From contig JAEMBT020000006.1 of NCBI GenBank assembly GCA_018873245.2, positions 6,717,855-6,781,854 of the forward strand: DNA of 64,000 nucleotides, in the 5' to 3' direction. Below are positions 30,457 through 52,700 of this stretch, piece by piece. The notes below the pieces were generated by a model. The model was not told the origin of the DNA and did no database searches. It saw nothing but the letters and a program-made list of their open reading frames with translations. Position 1 is the first letter of the stretch, and every line of letters starts with the position of its first letter. The DNA comes from Archegozetes longisetosus (lineage: Eukaryota; Arthropoda; Arachnida; Sarcoptiformes; Trhypochthoniidae). Made by a program: the position numbers and the translations under genes.

Positions 30457-33400
30457 GTTGCTTACCTTCAAGTTTTATCTATAGGATAAATTATAAACAC
30501 TAATTTACTTTATCATTTATAAATTTTTAGATATTTAATCGCTTGTCAGATGACGACGAAAAACATGACTAACGTATGATATTGCAAACTTTAGAAAATT
30601 TCTAAACAGATGTTCACACAAATTCGTAAGCGCTCAAAAACTTCGATCTAGCTTCAGACACTTTTTATTAGAACCAAAAGTTTATGCCTCGTGCCACCAT
30701 TCACTTTTAATCGTTTATCGATAAATCGATGCCTCAACAATTAAAGAATGCACTAAATTATTTCGAAGTCCTTCAAGTAGTTGTTTTCTCGTATTTTTAT
30801 GAAATGCCTAAACTTAATAATAGTCGCCAATTAGCTTCAATTTAATGATAGGACTGAAATTCAAAAAGCAATCAGGGTTCAATTAAGGTGTATTTTTAAA
30901 CTAAAAATTGAGTAACGGATAAAATATGACTAAAACTCTAGAAGAATTGAATGGAATATTTGTCACTTGAAGATTTGTAAGTACTTAAAACATACTTAAA
31001 TTACTTTGAAGAGGTTTTGGCAAACATATATCAAAGCTTTTATGGGTTACCATAGCTTAGATAATTGTTTCTATTCGAATGGGATTATATACTTATATCA
31101 ACTAATTATTCACTTGAAGTACTTATGCAATAGAGTTAGTAATGATTTCTAACAAATTCCTCCAAATAAGTTCTAAATATTGTGAGAGTGCCTTTTATTG
31201 CTTATAAATTGTTTCGTTTGTTGGCACAAAACTAAATTTTGGTTATAAACTATTTAAAGTTTCAAACATTTTTTGCTTTATCATGTTATTTAACTTTAAT
31301 TTATTGATAAACTTGTGCTTTTTACAAATTACCAAATGAAAAAAGAGTTTAAACGTTCAAAAATTGGTATAAGAGTAAAGTTTTGATTCGATTAAACATT
31401 AGTGTAAAGAATTTAAAATTGATTTAAAATATTAGATGGGTTGGAATCATAGATAAACATAGCGTATAATATAAACAATTGAAATCTAAGTTGATTGACA
31501 TAATTTTATACAAATAAAACTTTTATAAACATTAACAATATGTATGTATATATATAATAAAAGATTGAAATACGAAGATAAGTAGATCATATTTTGAAAT
31601 ATATAAGAATAAACTCGTCTCAATAGGTAACCAATTGGTTTCATTTAACTTTAATTCAATCATAAGTGATTATGTTAATATTTGAAGTTCAAATAACAAG
31701 CGTTATCTTTCCATATATTTGAGCTAAACAGCAATAGAATTAGGTTTGAAAATTTCGTAAGCCTTCATCATATATTTCACTTATTTGCGTATAACTTTCT
31801 GTTTAACTATCGATATGATTGTAATACAAGGTTTTCATATGAAATTATCGAGCCCCTATTAGAATAACTATTGAGTTTAAATGTACTAATTTGTTTTAAC
31901 ATTTATAACGATATGTTATGCTTGTTTTTGACTAATTGTGAGAGCGACAATTTCTATTTACTTTTTATCTGATTTAGAATGGTCGTAAGAATGAAAGCCT
32001 AATCAAAATGCTTACGAAAGCTTTAGCTAAATCCATTTTTTCATTTCAATCAATTTGAAGAAAGTCTACTTTCAAAGTACTTTACGCACAGATGTTTAAC
32101 GCTAAGATATTTTTGGAAGTAGTCTTTTTCCTAAATTGATTGATTTATTGATTTGTTGTGTCCTTAAAACAAATGAACTAAAAATTTCGCTATTATTTCT
32201 GAAAATCTTTAGTCATATGAAAAATAATGACTTCAACTAAAAAGTAATATTTTTATAGACCTAATCCTACAAATCAAAGCAAAATATAGAGCAATTTTTA
32301 GCAAATTTATGGTTTCTGTTCAAGTTTTGCTTAAACTTAAGTAATTTTAAAAATAAAAATTTCAAATATGTAAAGTTCAATACATTAAAAATTGATAGTT
32401 TCAAGTCATTTTTGGAATCTACGAGTTCATCATTTTGAACAAATTGTTTGTATTGAACTTTTGATTTTGATGCTTTATTTGTTCAGATTTTCACAATAAT
32501 CAGCTTCTCTTTAAAGCAATCCATTCATATGAGACAATAAACAAATTTCGAGATAGAAGAGAAAGTGCTAAGTTTATATCAAATCGATTAAATATAGTAA
32601 TCGATTATTATTTAATTTGTTAATTAGATAATTTGAAAAATACTCTGACAGAGAAAAAGATATTGAGACGTAGTAAATATGCGCTCATTTGAATATTAGA
32701 GCTGAACAATTAGTTGAAAATGAGATAAAAAGTAAAAAAAGTATTAATTCATCAATGTAAGTCAATGCATCGAAGTTAACGTTCATAAAATCAAGACTCA
32801 CTATTATGATTAATCAATTTTTTACAGTTAGAACAGTTGTCCTTAATCCCAATAAATTCGAGTTGACCCGAAATGTCAAATTACGAGCTATGTTATGAGT
32901 AGTTAGTGTTCAATCTCTTCAATTTATCCGTAACAAAAAAGTTATTTAAATCTGTTACATATTGAGAATGAGTGCTATGCCGTATGCGACTTATGTTTTT
33001 ATGTAAAAAATTAAATCTTGTTTGAAAATGAACAAGAATTGAACAATAAGCAAAAAATTGTAACAATTAATTGAGTTAAATTTACTTAACATTCAGTAAA
33101 TGTGATTATATTAATAGGAATCAATAGTTTGTCTGTGCTTTGAAGTTAAGGTTTTTCGTATTTTTGTCTCCCTATTATGCTGCGTTTGAGCCTCTCATTG
33201 TTTGTCGACAATTAGAGTCAGGGACAACAACTATTTATAGAGAAAGGATCATTGTCACTTTTAACACATTTATAAGATAAATAATCAAAAATTGATTTTA
33301 TAAGCCTAAATTGCTTTCAAATTTGTAATCAGTATTGCTGCCCAATCACAAGGACAAAATTAGAGCCTCAAATTTAGTGACTAAAACAATTATAAGATAA

Positions 33401-34022
33401 GTGTGACTTGCAACAATAAAAACTTGCTTGTGCAAATAAGTATTCGTATAGTTAGTAAAATCATCAAATATTAGGAAAGTTAACTTTTATCAATTAATCA
33501 GTGGTTTACGCGTCAGTTTCAATAGATAACAGATTATGTTATAAGTGAAAAGTTAGGCTTTTTCATCAATTCTCTTATTCAATACTAAACAGACCTTCAA
33601 ATTGATATGAGAATGAGGTAAAAAATATGATAAATTATGAAAATACAACGTAATTTTGGAGTAACAATAAATTTGAATTTGAAATGATTAAAAAATCTCA
33701 CTTAATATATCGAAAAAATCCTTTTTGGCCAAATGATTGATATATAAATTTAGACTTTGAATTAAATAAGAATTATATTATGAATTGTCACTAAAATTCA
33801 GATAAAAAACAGATGAAAAGTAGAAGTTAGCAAAAAAGTTACAACAAAGCACTTGTCGAGGTGTTCACTGTACAGCAATTAGTGTAACGGATGTGACCCT
33901 AACGTAATAGTGAGAACAATTTAGCGAATCATTATAAGAGTGATTAGAAGAATGGTAATAAGATTGGCTATAAGAATGATAGTAAGAATCATTTGAGCAA
34001 ATAATAGACCGCATGGAACACA
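30457..34022. other. Gene-free AT-rich stretch between PKC 3' end and GALT 5' end
   Basis: 3.6 kb with no open frame above chance length and no recognised RNA gene. It should hold the GALT promoter (near 30.5 kb) and the 3' UTR of the PKC gene (just below 34.0 kb). Only scattered A/T runs and a short TATATATA run near 31,545 were noticed. Confidence 0.55.
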
Positions 34023-43953
<9,931 letters not shown>

Positions 43954-44904
43954 TCAGTGAGAAGTAATTATAGCCCAACTTAGAACAAAATAGAACAATC
44001 CGATCGGATATATAGCAAGTAATCGTTTGTCTTTCTCCTGGTATTTAGACAGAATTTTTACTGAAGAAAGTGTTGGCCAAACGAACCCAAACAATATCCC
44101 AACTATAAACTTTTCAATAAACAAGTATCTGATTTTAAGATTAAGAAAAAGGGAGACTAGTTTCAAAAGGATGATTCCGAGGCTCGGAGGTGCTAAACAA
44201 TAGCCAAAAACACACAGCAGTTGAAAAGTTGAAGGTGAAGAACCCAATACTGAGGACTTATCTCGTCTTCGCGAGGAACTGCTTAATAGTTTATAGTTAA
44301 TGCTAACTAAACAACTTCCGAACCAAATCAAGACAAATATTTCAGCAAAATGCGGGCCGACGAGAGTGAGACCAGAGCTGTCGTGCTCTTCGCTGTGATG
44401 AAGAGTTAGTGCCATAAAAGTGCAGAGAATTAGTGGTCCCCACAAGTCCCAATCTCTCAACACATACTTGTAAGTGTCGGCCGAAGAGATTGGGATTATT
44501 ATGAGCTTGAGTTTAGTGTAAATACTCTTGATATCTCTCATAAGAGTCTGACTAATCGGTTCGTCCAAAGTATCCCATTCTTGATTGCCATCCATTCGCA
44601 AGCCATTGCCTAGATTCGACTTCACATTCTTATCGTCGTCGGCAATGTTTCCTTCTAAAGCGTTCACATCAGAGCTCATCACTATATTGTTGTCCATCCA
44701 ATTTAGATTCAAATTATTCCAATTATTAATATTTAAATTCTTGTTTTCAATATCTAGTTTTGATGACAAACTCGACGACATGTCATCCTGACAACTACGC
44801 ATGCGTTCGACGTTTATATAATAAACATATGACAAAATCGACGTATGTTTTGCCATTACTTTAGTACGATTGGAGTCTATGTTATTAAATAGATTGCAAT
44901 CCAT
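43954..44904 (-). CDS. YIPF6: YIPF6, Yip1-domain Golgi membrane protein
   Basis: Yip1-family proteins are multi-pass membrane proteins of the ER-Golgi system that bind Rab GTPases and shape the Golgi. This single-exon frame encodes 316 residues (human YIPF6 236). The first 105 or so residues are Asn/Asp/Ser-rich and divergent. From there the match is clear: TLDEPISQTLMRDIKSIYTK, YVLRDWDLWGPLILCTFMAL, GPHFAEIFVLIWFGSCLVSI, FQLLCVFGYCLAPPSLGIIL and AIYPIGLFYFVLSWAIITSH. About five hydrophobic segments fill the C-terminal two thirds. The first ATG is used here; later in-frame methionines (for example residue 17) are also possible starts. An Arg/Ser-rich cytosolic loop insert (SSSSRRRDKSSVLG) lies between membrane segments two and three. 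It starts 153 bp from USE1 on the opposite strand. Confidence 0.92.
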   Translation of the reverse strand: MDCNLFNNIDSNRTKVMAKHTSILSYVYYINVERMRSCQDDMSSSLSSKLDIENKNLNINNWNNLNLNWMDNNIVMSSDVNALEGNIADDDKNVKSNLGNGLRMDGNQEWDTLDEPISQTLMRDIKSIYTKLKLIIIPISSADTYKYVLRDWDLWGPLILCTFMALTLHHSEEHDSSGLTLVGPHFAEIFVLIWFGSCLVSINYKLLSSSSRRRDKSSVLGSSPSTFQLLCVFGYCLAPPSLGIILLKLVSLFLNLKIRYLFIEKFIVGILFGFVWPTLSSVKILSKYQEKDKRLLAIYPIGLFYFVLSWAIITSH

Positions 44905-45057
44905 TACTGATTTGTTGATTATTTAATTCTATTTTTGTGATACATTCCTAATCACACTTAAGTCAATGTAAGAATTGATTAATTATAAGACAAACATTGA
45001 TCTCGATTTATGGCTTATTTATTTATTTACTAATAATTTATTATTAAATTAAGTGAA
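44905..45057. promoter_or_regulatory. Compact bidirectional promoter YIPF6 / USE1
   Basis: Only 153 bp separate the divergent start codons, so both 5' UTRs and core promoters must fit here or overlap the coding regions. The interval is strongly AT-rich, with no obvious TATA box placement that favours one side. Bidirectional use is inferred from spacing. Confidence 0.6.
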
Positions 45058-46099
45058 ATGTCTGTGAAGTCGAGACAAGAAATTGATTTCATACGATTGC
45101 TCAACAAGTGCGAAGCAATCACTCACAAACATATTAGTATTAATGAAAACAATTGGAGACTGGACAAGGTTTGCATACATTAATACTTTATTAATACATT
45201 TCAATTAAGGTTAAGTATTTATTTTGTTTGATTAGTTTGTCCAGGCACTGGATCAAAGGCTCAATCAACTCAAAACACTTAATGTTTGGTATGAATCGAT
45301 GTCTTTAATTATAAAGCCCTTTAGACAATTATATTGCGAGAACTTATAAACAGTTATATTATAAGGACTGACGAACAATTACTTAAATTTATATTGAAAT
45401 TACAGCCAAGTGGACCAAACTGATTTTGCGAACTACAGAAAGAAAGTTAATTTCCTCAAAGGTTTAATAGAGTCTCAGATGCTGGTGTCGACGTCTGATA
45501 GACTGACGGCAACTGAAATACTTTCTCCAGTTAGTGTCAACCCTTCTAATTCGTTGAAAACCGATAAGACGAAGGAAATTTATTTAAATAGTCAAACTAG
45601 AGCTGCCAGCGATGTCAGAAACGAACTCTTTTCTAACCAAAATACTAATAATTCAGATAATAACCTGAGAAAAAGAGATGGAAAACAACAGAATAGTTCT
45701 GACGATTTTGACGCTGTCCTCAAATATCATAACTCGATGCAGGAAAGAGTTGCTGAAGAGATGATAGAATTGGCGCGCAACTTGAAGCATAACTGCAGTC
45801 TGAGTAATCATATCATCAAGAAAGATACTGAGGTTTGAAACGCAAGTTAAACATTTAATCATGTTGTGATTAATTGAATATATTTTAATTTTGTCGATCA
45901 GATGATGGAAAGGACTGCAGTCTTAGCCGAAACAAATTTTGAAAATTTGAAACAAAACACTGGTAAAATCGGTGAATATGTGAAGCGTTCGTGTCAGTAC
46001 TGGTTATGGATTATGTTAGCAATTGTTTCGTTCACTTTTTTTATGGATTGTTGTTTTCATACGAATGTTTCCAAAAAAGGCATTATAGTTGAAATTTAA
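45058..46099 (+). CDS. USE1: USE1, ER SNARE for Golgi-to-ER traffic
   Basis: USE1/p31 is a tail-anchored SNARE of the ER that forms the syntaxin-18 complex with Sec20 and the NRZ/Dsl1 tether to capture COPI vesicles. Four exons: 45058-45168, 45236-45288, 45406-45832 and 45902-46099, encoding 262 residues (human 259). Matches: FIRLLNKCEAI at the N-terminus, NNWRLDKFVQALDQRLNQLK, YRKKVNFLKGLIESQ, RAASDVRNELF, then MQERVAEEMIELARNLKHNC running into the SNARE helix and IKKDTEMMERTAVLAETNFE. The C-terminal anchor is YWLWIMLAIVSFTFFMDCCF (about 233-252), with a ten-residue lumenal tail. A reasonable ATTAAA signal lies 13 bp after the stop codon. Neighbour YIPF6 is divergent and acts in the same ER-Golgi route. 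Confidence 0.92.
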
Positions 46100-46111
46100 T
46101 TAAAAATTTTT

Positions 46112-46117
46112 ATTAAA
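46112..46117 (+). terminator. Putative polyadenylation signal (ATTAAA) of USE1
   Basis: ATTAAA 13 bp after the USE1 stop codon, in a 231-bp gap before the convergent Wnt stop codon at 46331. Confidence 0.35.
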
Positions 46118-46330
46118 GTTAAAGCACATTGAATAATGGCAATTATTTGATTGAAATTTCAAATGAGTTAATGGTTCGTTATGTATATAGTATTTACAAA
46201 TTTGATTTTATAGCTTAAAAAATTGAATATTAATAATTACGAGACAACAACTTTGATGAAATACAATACATAATACAATTCTTAAATGATAGTAAGATGT
46301 ATTGATTGTATCGACTTTGATTAAGCGAAT

Positions 46331-48211
46331 TTAGTTACAATAGTGAGCTTCGCGACGAGTCATACACTTCTGGCACTGAACTTTACAGCACCAGACGAAC
46401 TTACACTGACATTTCTCTTCTATTTCTTGTTCTACCGTTTGATATCCTCGTCCACAACACAATAATCTGCAGCCGTCCATGCCATAACTCGTTGCGTTGC
46501 AAACGCGGCCCTTAGTTCCAAGGACTCCAACTCTAGATTCAAATGAATATCCGTGAGGTCTAGAGATAATCGTTTTTAAAGGTTTGTTACTTACGATATA
46601 TTTTTGAAGCAAAAATCTGGAGATTCTTCCAAATAGACCAAATCTTTTTTTGATGGACGCTTGATATCCCTTTTAGTGGGTCTGAGTCTAGATTTTTGTT
46701 TTCTCTCAATAACTTTGACGTGTGTGGCGCCATCAAATTTTCTTCCAAGTTCTTCTCCAATTTCTCGAAACTGTTTCATTTTTCTCCAACAGACTCGAAC
46801 AGTGCACGAACCCGAGACGCCATGACACTTGCAGACAAGTTCCATGTTTGAACGGATGGTCTGGTGGAATAGAACACGATATAAGCTTGATTTTGAAAAT
46901 ACAAGTCTAGCTGTTTAATTATACTCACTCTACGACCAGCTTCGTTATTGTGTAAATTCATGAGTCCTTGTGGTGAATCTGTTGGTTCAGCCGAATCAAC
47001 GAAGTCTTTGCTGAAATCGGCGCCATACCTGATATCATCAGAACATCCTCCCCACTCCCATTTTCCTTTAGTGTCCTTACTTCTGACTCTATCATCGCAA
47101 CCGCATTCAGTAATCTCTCCTTTACTACAAGCCCTTGTGATACTGTACGCAACTCCTGCTGCAGAGACCGCATGAATGTACGCTTTCTCTCTGCTATCTG
47201 TAAATAGCAATAATCAAGAAAGAGGCCAGTTTTGAATTATGAGTTCAAATTAGAGGTTCGATGTGGGCTCAAACTAAACTGATTACCATAAAAGTTCTTA
47301 AAGAATGCTGTCGTGATTTTTTGACATTCATAAATTCAAAGATAATGAACCAAGAATTGAACGAAGATAAACAAGAAGTTTTTGCCAATTAGCTGTAGAC
47401 ATACTGAAACGATGTTTATAAATTGATCTAAACAATTAAAAGCTACCTCAACAGATACTGTTTGCAAATCTGTCCTATAAAGTTATCGATGGTTTTTAAA
47501 TAAACAAACTCATTAAAACGGTTTTCGTTTTAGATTCGAAATTAATTACTAAAGAACTGTTATATAATCGTTTACACTATTAATAGTAGCAAAGATTTAT
47601 ACGAAATAAGACAATATGCAGATAAAATTGAACATTTAGCTTATTAATTGGTATACTGCCTGAATCAGAGTAATTAACGTTCTAGCCTTCAATGTGTTGA
47701 TTTAGTTTGTCAAAACTCTAAAATCAACAAAACTAGAGCTTAGTCATTGTAAACGATGTGACATGTGGAACTGTTATGAAAAACAAAATCTGGTTGACTG
47801 ACTTAGGTTGGTATTTAGTATGAGAAACTAGTCTTATCCCTAATTAGATGTTTAATTTGAGCAGAAAATGAATGACTTAATAGGAAAAACAGGATAGATA
47901 ACTGAGAACTTTTTAGGGGTTTGTGTTTAACTAATGCCTATTTACTAAATAAATTACTTACTAATATCTAAGACTCCACCAAAAACTTGACTCTCCTCGC
48001 TATCATATGTCGTACAATTCCATCTGTTCATATGGAACTGATATTGACATTCTTCGATTCCAAGCTTCGCTCCCTTACTGATGGTGTGAAGAATATTATG
48101 ATTGAGTGAGCATAACTCTCGTTGTCTTTCATTTAAGTAATTTAACTTTTTACAATAGCTCTTATAAGTAGTCGGCTTCAGATCCAAAGTTACTTCATAA
48201 TGTCTAGGCAT
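46331..48211 (-). CDS. Wnt ligand, WntA/Wnt4-like; signal-peptide exon not found
   Basis: Secreted, lipid-modified Wnt signalling ligand. Four exons are clear: about 48211-47962, 47197-46929, 46860-46595 and 46532-46331. They give 328 codons when counted from the first in-frame ATG. Motifs: [94 protein letters not shown] (its Ser is the palmitoleoylation site), [12 protein letters not shown] and [13 protein letters not shown]. It ends with the Cys-rich [14 protein letters not shown]. The cysteine pattern appears complete. The SKDFVDSAE and [13 protein letters not shown] forms suggest arthropod WntA or Wnt4, but I cannot settle the subfamily. No signal peptide precedes the ATG at 48211, and an in-frame TGA lies just upstream. 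A 5' exon is therefore missing, and exon A may start at an AG near 48205. Confidence 0.9.
47198..47961 (-). other. Wnt intron between visible exons A and B
   Basis: A 764-bp AT-rich intron (donor A|GTAAGT, acceptor TTTACAG, phase 1). No internal gene or repeat recognised. Confidence 0.6.
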
Positions 48212-48539
48212 TCCGAGTATCCTTCAATTTTTCAAACTTTATTAGTTTGTGATTCAAATAATCTCCAAAATAAAATAACGTCAAGATAAAGTTTCGTGCA
48301 ATTTTTTTCAATCAATAATAACATAAAATACTGATATTGTATGATATTCTCTAGACTTTCAGAACAAAAAAAGAATTTTTTAAAAATTTGACCCAAATAA
48401 TCTTATTTGAGAACATCAAATTTATGGAGTATACAATTATTTTAGAATCAAACATTTCGTCCAATCAGTAAAATTGTAGCTCATGTTAAGTATTCCTAAA
48501 GAAAACTTTGAAAGTTATGTGACTTAATTCTGGAAATTA

Positions 48540-48639
48540 CAGTGATTTCCTCTTATACTGGACGGGTCGGTACAACCAAAAGTGTTCACTATAAACAGGT
48601 ATTGACTATAAGCGCGTTCACTACAAGCAAGATTGACTG
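48540..48639. mobile_element. 100-bp CAGT-ended, TA-flanked MITE-like element
   Basis: The block begins CAGTGATTTCCTCTTATACT on + and, read from the other side, CAGTCAATCTTGCTTGTAGT, with TA immediately outside both ends (48538-48539 and 48640-48641). Tc1/mariner-superfamily pogo and Tigger elements end in CAG and duplicate TA on insertion. The ends are imperfect inverted repeats (about 15 of the first 25 positions agree). Inside are 15-17-bp iterons of the form TTCACTATAA or TTGACTATAA at 48584, 48601, 48616 and 48631, like the subterminal repeats of such elements. No transposase is present, so it is non-autonomous or a relic. Confidence 0.5.
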
Positions 48640-49069
48640 TACTTGAAAGTATAAATTTTTAAAATCAACAGATTTTATGGGTAATAAGAAATTGTAAATG
48701 ACAATTGAACAAACATTGCAAGACTCATTATATTTTAATTTGAAAAGCACCATAAAGTTTTATGGGTTCAAATTTTAGCTAAACACCAGCGTTTGCTCTA
48801 CAGAATCGATATAAAGGCAAACAAAACATAAATCTGAGAAAAGCAAATTTTAGAGGAGAAAACAGATTGAAAAATAAGGACAAGTTAGCCATTAATCGAA
48901 TAGTAATAAATTGGTTCATGTTATGGATTGTATTATATTGAAAAAGTTGTACATAAGGCTTACAATAGACTCGTGACGAACCCCTCTATCCCTCTATTCC
49001 AGTGCAACGCGTCTCGAGAACTAATAACACTCTCGGGACAGCAATAAAGCTGGTATTGGAATAACAGTT

Positions 49070-49101
49070 ACAACTCACTAGTCAGCTCTAAAGTGAGTTG
49101 T
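49070..49101. repeat. Perfect 10-bp hairpin
   Basis: ACAACTCACT and AGTGAGTTGT are exact reverse complements around a 12-base loop. It lies in a locally G+C-richer patch (about 48,960-49,110). On the - strand the right-hand copy reads as a GTGAGT donor-like site, which makes the overlying open frame look more exon-like than it may be. Confidence 0.6.
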
Positions 49102-52100
49102 TGGATATAGCGTTGGTTGAGAGCCAACATTTATGGTGAAATGATGCAACAGAATAACTTCAGACCCTAATAACTCGCAGCTGTTCTTTTCAGTATAATA
49201 GTGAAAGTTAGACCAATAGAAGCATAGCTTCCATGCATAGTATTTATTGACAATCAATAGGAATACCTCAAAGACAATAAGAGATAGACTTATATTTATG
49301 ATATGCATTCGTTTAACGACTGAGTAATAAACGGTATATTCGACGGTCGGCTGACTCATCGAAAGCGCTTCGAAATTTTTTCGTTTAAACATACGATACA
49401 TTAGATAAGTGTACATAAGAGTAGACACATATGAGTACAACGCCCTATTGAGTGAAACTCGGACACCATTCTGATCGTAAAAGCTCCGATAAGAGCTGAA
49501 TAGTTATGGTTAAGAATGAAAACCATAAAAAAGTTTTCCTATTCTTGTACTGGTGTTCTGCTCTGACTGTTTGTCGAGCAATAATAATAGTACAACTACT
49601 GCCCCTTTACATCATTTCTTACACACACTATTGATCAAATAAACACAATTTATGGTTGCAAATGCTTGCCAATAGTTTAGTGCAGCTGTGAGCCAAATGC
49701 AAATACATCACGGACAAATGTCACACAATCTTGTCATCAAATCATTTGTTAGAAGAACCAATTTGCAACACAGATCTCATTTAACTCTAGTGACTAAAGT
49801 ACCGTAGTTTAGATTTTAACATTCAATATCTTCGTGCTAAAACTGTACGACAGTGTCATCTTAAGTTTTATATTGTTTCCGCAGTTCAATTCTAGTTTCT
49901 ATTTTTGCATCTTATCAATTGTCTTTAAGCCAAAGCTAATCTTTCCAGCATAATAGAAATTCCAATTCTTAATATGATTCAGTCACTGATTAAAAGATAA
50001 TCTTAATAGATACAATCAAGTCAAGTTAAATTGGCGAAATTTGAGAAAAAATTCAGTCCAAAAGCTCGATCTATGTAATTTTCAGTATTGAAAATACTGT
50101 GGTTGGTCACATTTGAATCTCTTGATTTGATACTTGCTACTATTTAATCCAAGCTTGTTGAGCGTTCAAAATATAAAAACTTGAGATAACTTCGGTTTAT
50201 AAAATACTGGTATTTCAAAGTACTGGTGGTAATCAGAAAACCAAAATCTTCTTACATGTTAGTATGGTATCACGAATTGTTCTGAAAAAGTTTTTGAAAG
50301 CCATTCTTTAGGAACTGCTGACATGAGAATTATACCCTTAGAATTTTATTGTATTTATAAGCGGTGTAATTGCCGGATAAATGATAAATTTATTATACCC
50401 TTAGGCGGAAATGGTGCAATTCTGCTGCTGGAGTCAGAAACTGAGCACTAAAAAACACTTTTTAAACCCCCAAATTCATAGAGTATATAATAGTAGCCTT
50501 TCATTAAAAGAGACCACACGCAATGCTTCTATTGTAATTTTATCATATCTTTACGATTTGTATAATATTTTTACTCTCGTCGCTTGTATATGAAAATCAT
50601 TTGCTTAACTTCGAACTAGTGCTAAGTTGACTTGGGCTCAGCTCAATCACGACTCAAAAGACACCATTAGTCCGATTGTCATATTCACTATGACTTCGGT
50701 CATTTGATTAAGCTTACAGTTTGAGAGTCACAAACGACAAGCGAACAAGTGTTTTAACTATTCATAAGGAAACAATTGCTAAAGTGATAGGACGAAATCG
50801 AATCGCGTTTACAGGGATTGTTACAACAAATATCAAATCAGCTATAAAATTGTCCAAACGATTATTTTTTAAATTTGAAGGTATCTCTATATGTTAACAA
50901 AGATTAATTGAATGCAATTAATTAAAAATGAAAGGCCAATATTTTGAGATGTATCGTAATCTTAAAACTAAATGAGTTAGTCGAGATTGAGCTCAACCTA
51001 TAATTGAACTATTACTGCAATCATAAAAGGTGCGGAACAAAATAAAACACAACTATTTGTACTACAGGTATCTTAACTGAAGCTTAATTGCTTGAAACAT
51101 TTCTCAATCCGTAGGTCTTTCCCTAGAAATAAAATTGTTATTTTCCTTATAGTGCATCCAAATGACTAAATGAGTTATAAAGAAATAATTATAATAAAAG
51201 CCTTCGGCGATAGTGTTTATGTTGATTACACCCTTCACAGATAAAACTTTGTCATTAAACCTAGATTTCGATTTATTGACAATTTTGATGCTTAGCTAAT
51301 GTTAGAAATACGTTTAAAGTGAAAAGTCAACAATTGAACATTTATCTCAACTGTAAAATAATTATTTAAAACGATTAAATTCTTTACGTTATTATTGTTA
51401 TTGTTTTGATAAACATTTAAAATGTTGATAGTATCAATTTTGACATACAAGCAGCTCATTAGTAAATATTTACGATATTAGAAAATCTGTTTGGTATCAT
51501 TCTTTTTCAGAGATCATTTCAGTTACTTCAAGCAAATCCTTTGCTTATAAAACTTATTCGGTTATCAATTTTCTTACACTATAAACAATAAATGAAACTA
51601 ATTTTAAAAATACTGTTCTTCAAACTCGGACCCAACTGGACTTTTAAGCAAAGTTTGTACTAAATATTGTATAATCAGTTTGTTTCCAAGCTGGGGTTCA
51701 ATTGTTTTCATATATTATAGAAACGACATTCGAGTAATTAATCGAATCTTAAGCATAGCCCTTTCTGTAACTCAAAATAACTTTTTGGTCGCTTTAATGG
51801 ATATTAAGATTTAATATAGATTATAATATCTAAAAGTATTGAATAGCGAATATAAAATTTACAAAATGACACAAACAACTAACATGCAGCTAGAGAACAA
51901 AAAACTTAAGCAATGGCATTTTAAAGCCATTCAAAGTAAAACATTTACAGTTTCTAATTTTAAAATGGTCTTTTTTACAGTTGAAATAAAGTCTGCTAAG
52001 TCTTACCACCACATCGATAAAACTGATGGAATGTAAACGAGAAATATGATCAAATTGAATATTCCATAACTGTTTGATACCATTGTGAAGATCGAAACTG

Positions 52101-52424
52101 AACAATATTTATATTATATTACAAGTTTAGTCATTGAAATAAAGCAATGCGTTTAAGTAGAGTCCACATAAGGTTTTAGTTGCACAATGAATGAACCACA
52201 AAACGATACATAGTTCAGTTCAAGTTTGATTCAATCGAAAACTCTTTGCATAACTCAATAGTTTGTCTGATCACATATCGCATATTAGTCGTGGTGAACA
52301 GAAAAGTTGCACCGAAAATTTGGTTCGATGATTATGACATCTAAGTCGAAATAAGCGTGTTCCCTGTCAGCACAGAGCCTGCTTCGAGAGTAAGTGATAT
52401 TAAGCTTAATAAAGAATTATCTGT

Positions 52425-52700
52425 GGGAGGGTTTCTTTGAACATACCGACCAATAGACATTCTCGCGTTTCTATTAACATACCTGACCAGGCTTATTAAA
52501 GACAATGCTCTAAACTATTAAACAAAATTATAAATAATGGCGTTCTGTTAAAATACCTGATCAGATACTATTCTTATAGGATTTCTGTAAACACACCAAA
52601 CAGTGATTAAAACTATTAAACAAGATTACAAATAAGAGTGTCTCTACTAAGAAACCTGATGAGACTTATAAGAGGCAACGGTTGAAACTACTAAAGAGAA
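52425..52700 (+). repeat. Degenerate tandem repeat array, about five units
   Basis: Diverged copies of a unit with the core TTTCTnTnAACATACCTGACCAG followed by an AT-rich AAACTATTAAACAA segment. Copies start near 52430, 52466, 52541, 52579 and 52640. Spacing alternates between about 40 and 65-75 bp, suggesting a compound unit of about 110 bp that has lost parts. No coding potential. Confidence 0.5.

Noticed and set aside
33855-33930. CTGTACAG palindrome and TACAGCAATTAGTGTAACGG, reminiscent of a transposon end or tRNA fragment
   Set aside because: No partner terminus, no cloverleaf and no TA-bounded block could be identified.
49078-49440. 120-codon open frame on - with a hydrophobic stretch and a GTGAGT donor-like end, possible Wnt signal exon
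   Set aside because: One open frame of this length is expected by chance in 64 kb of this composition. The GTGAGT is part of a perfect hairpin, and the donor phase produces a stop with the obvious acceptors of the next Wnt exon. Kept only as a candidate in the findings.
52024-52046. TGGAATGTAAACGAG, resembling the 5' part of miR-1
   Set aside because: Only the first 11 bases match and there is no complementary star arm nearby. The neighbouring sequence does not fold into a precursor.
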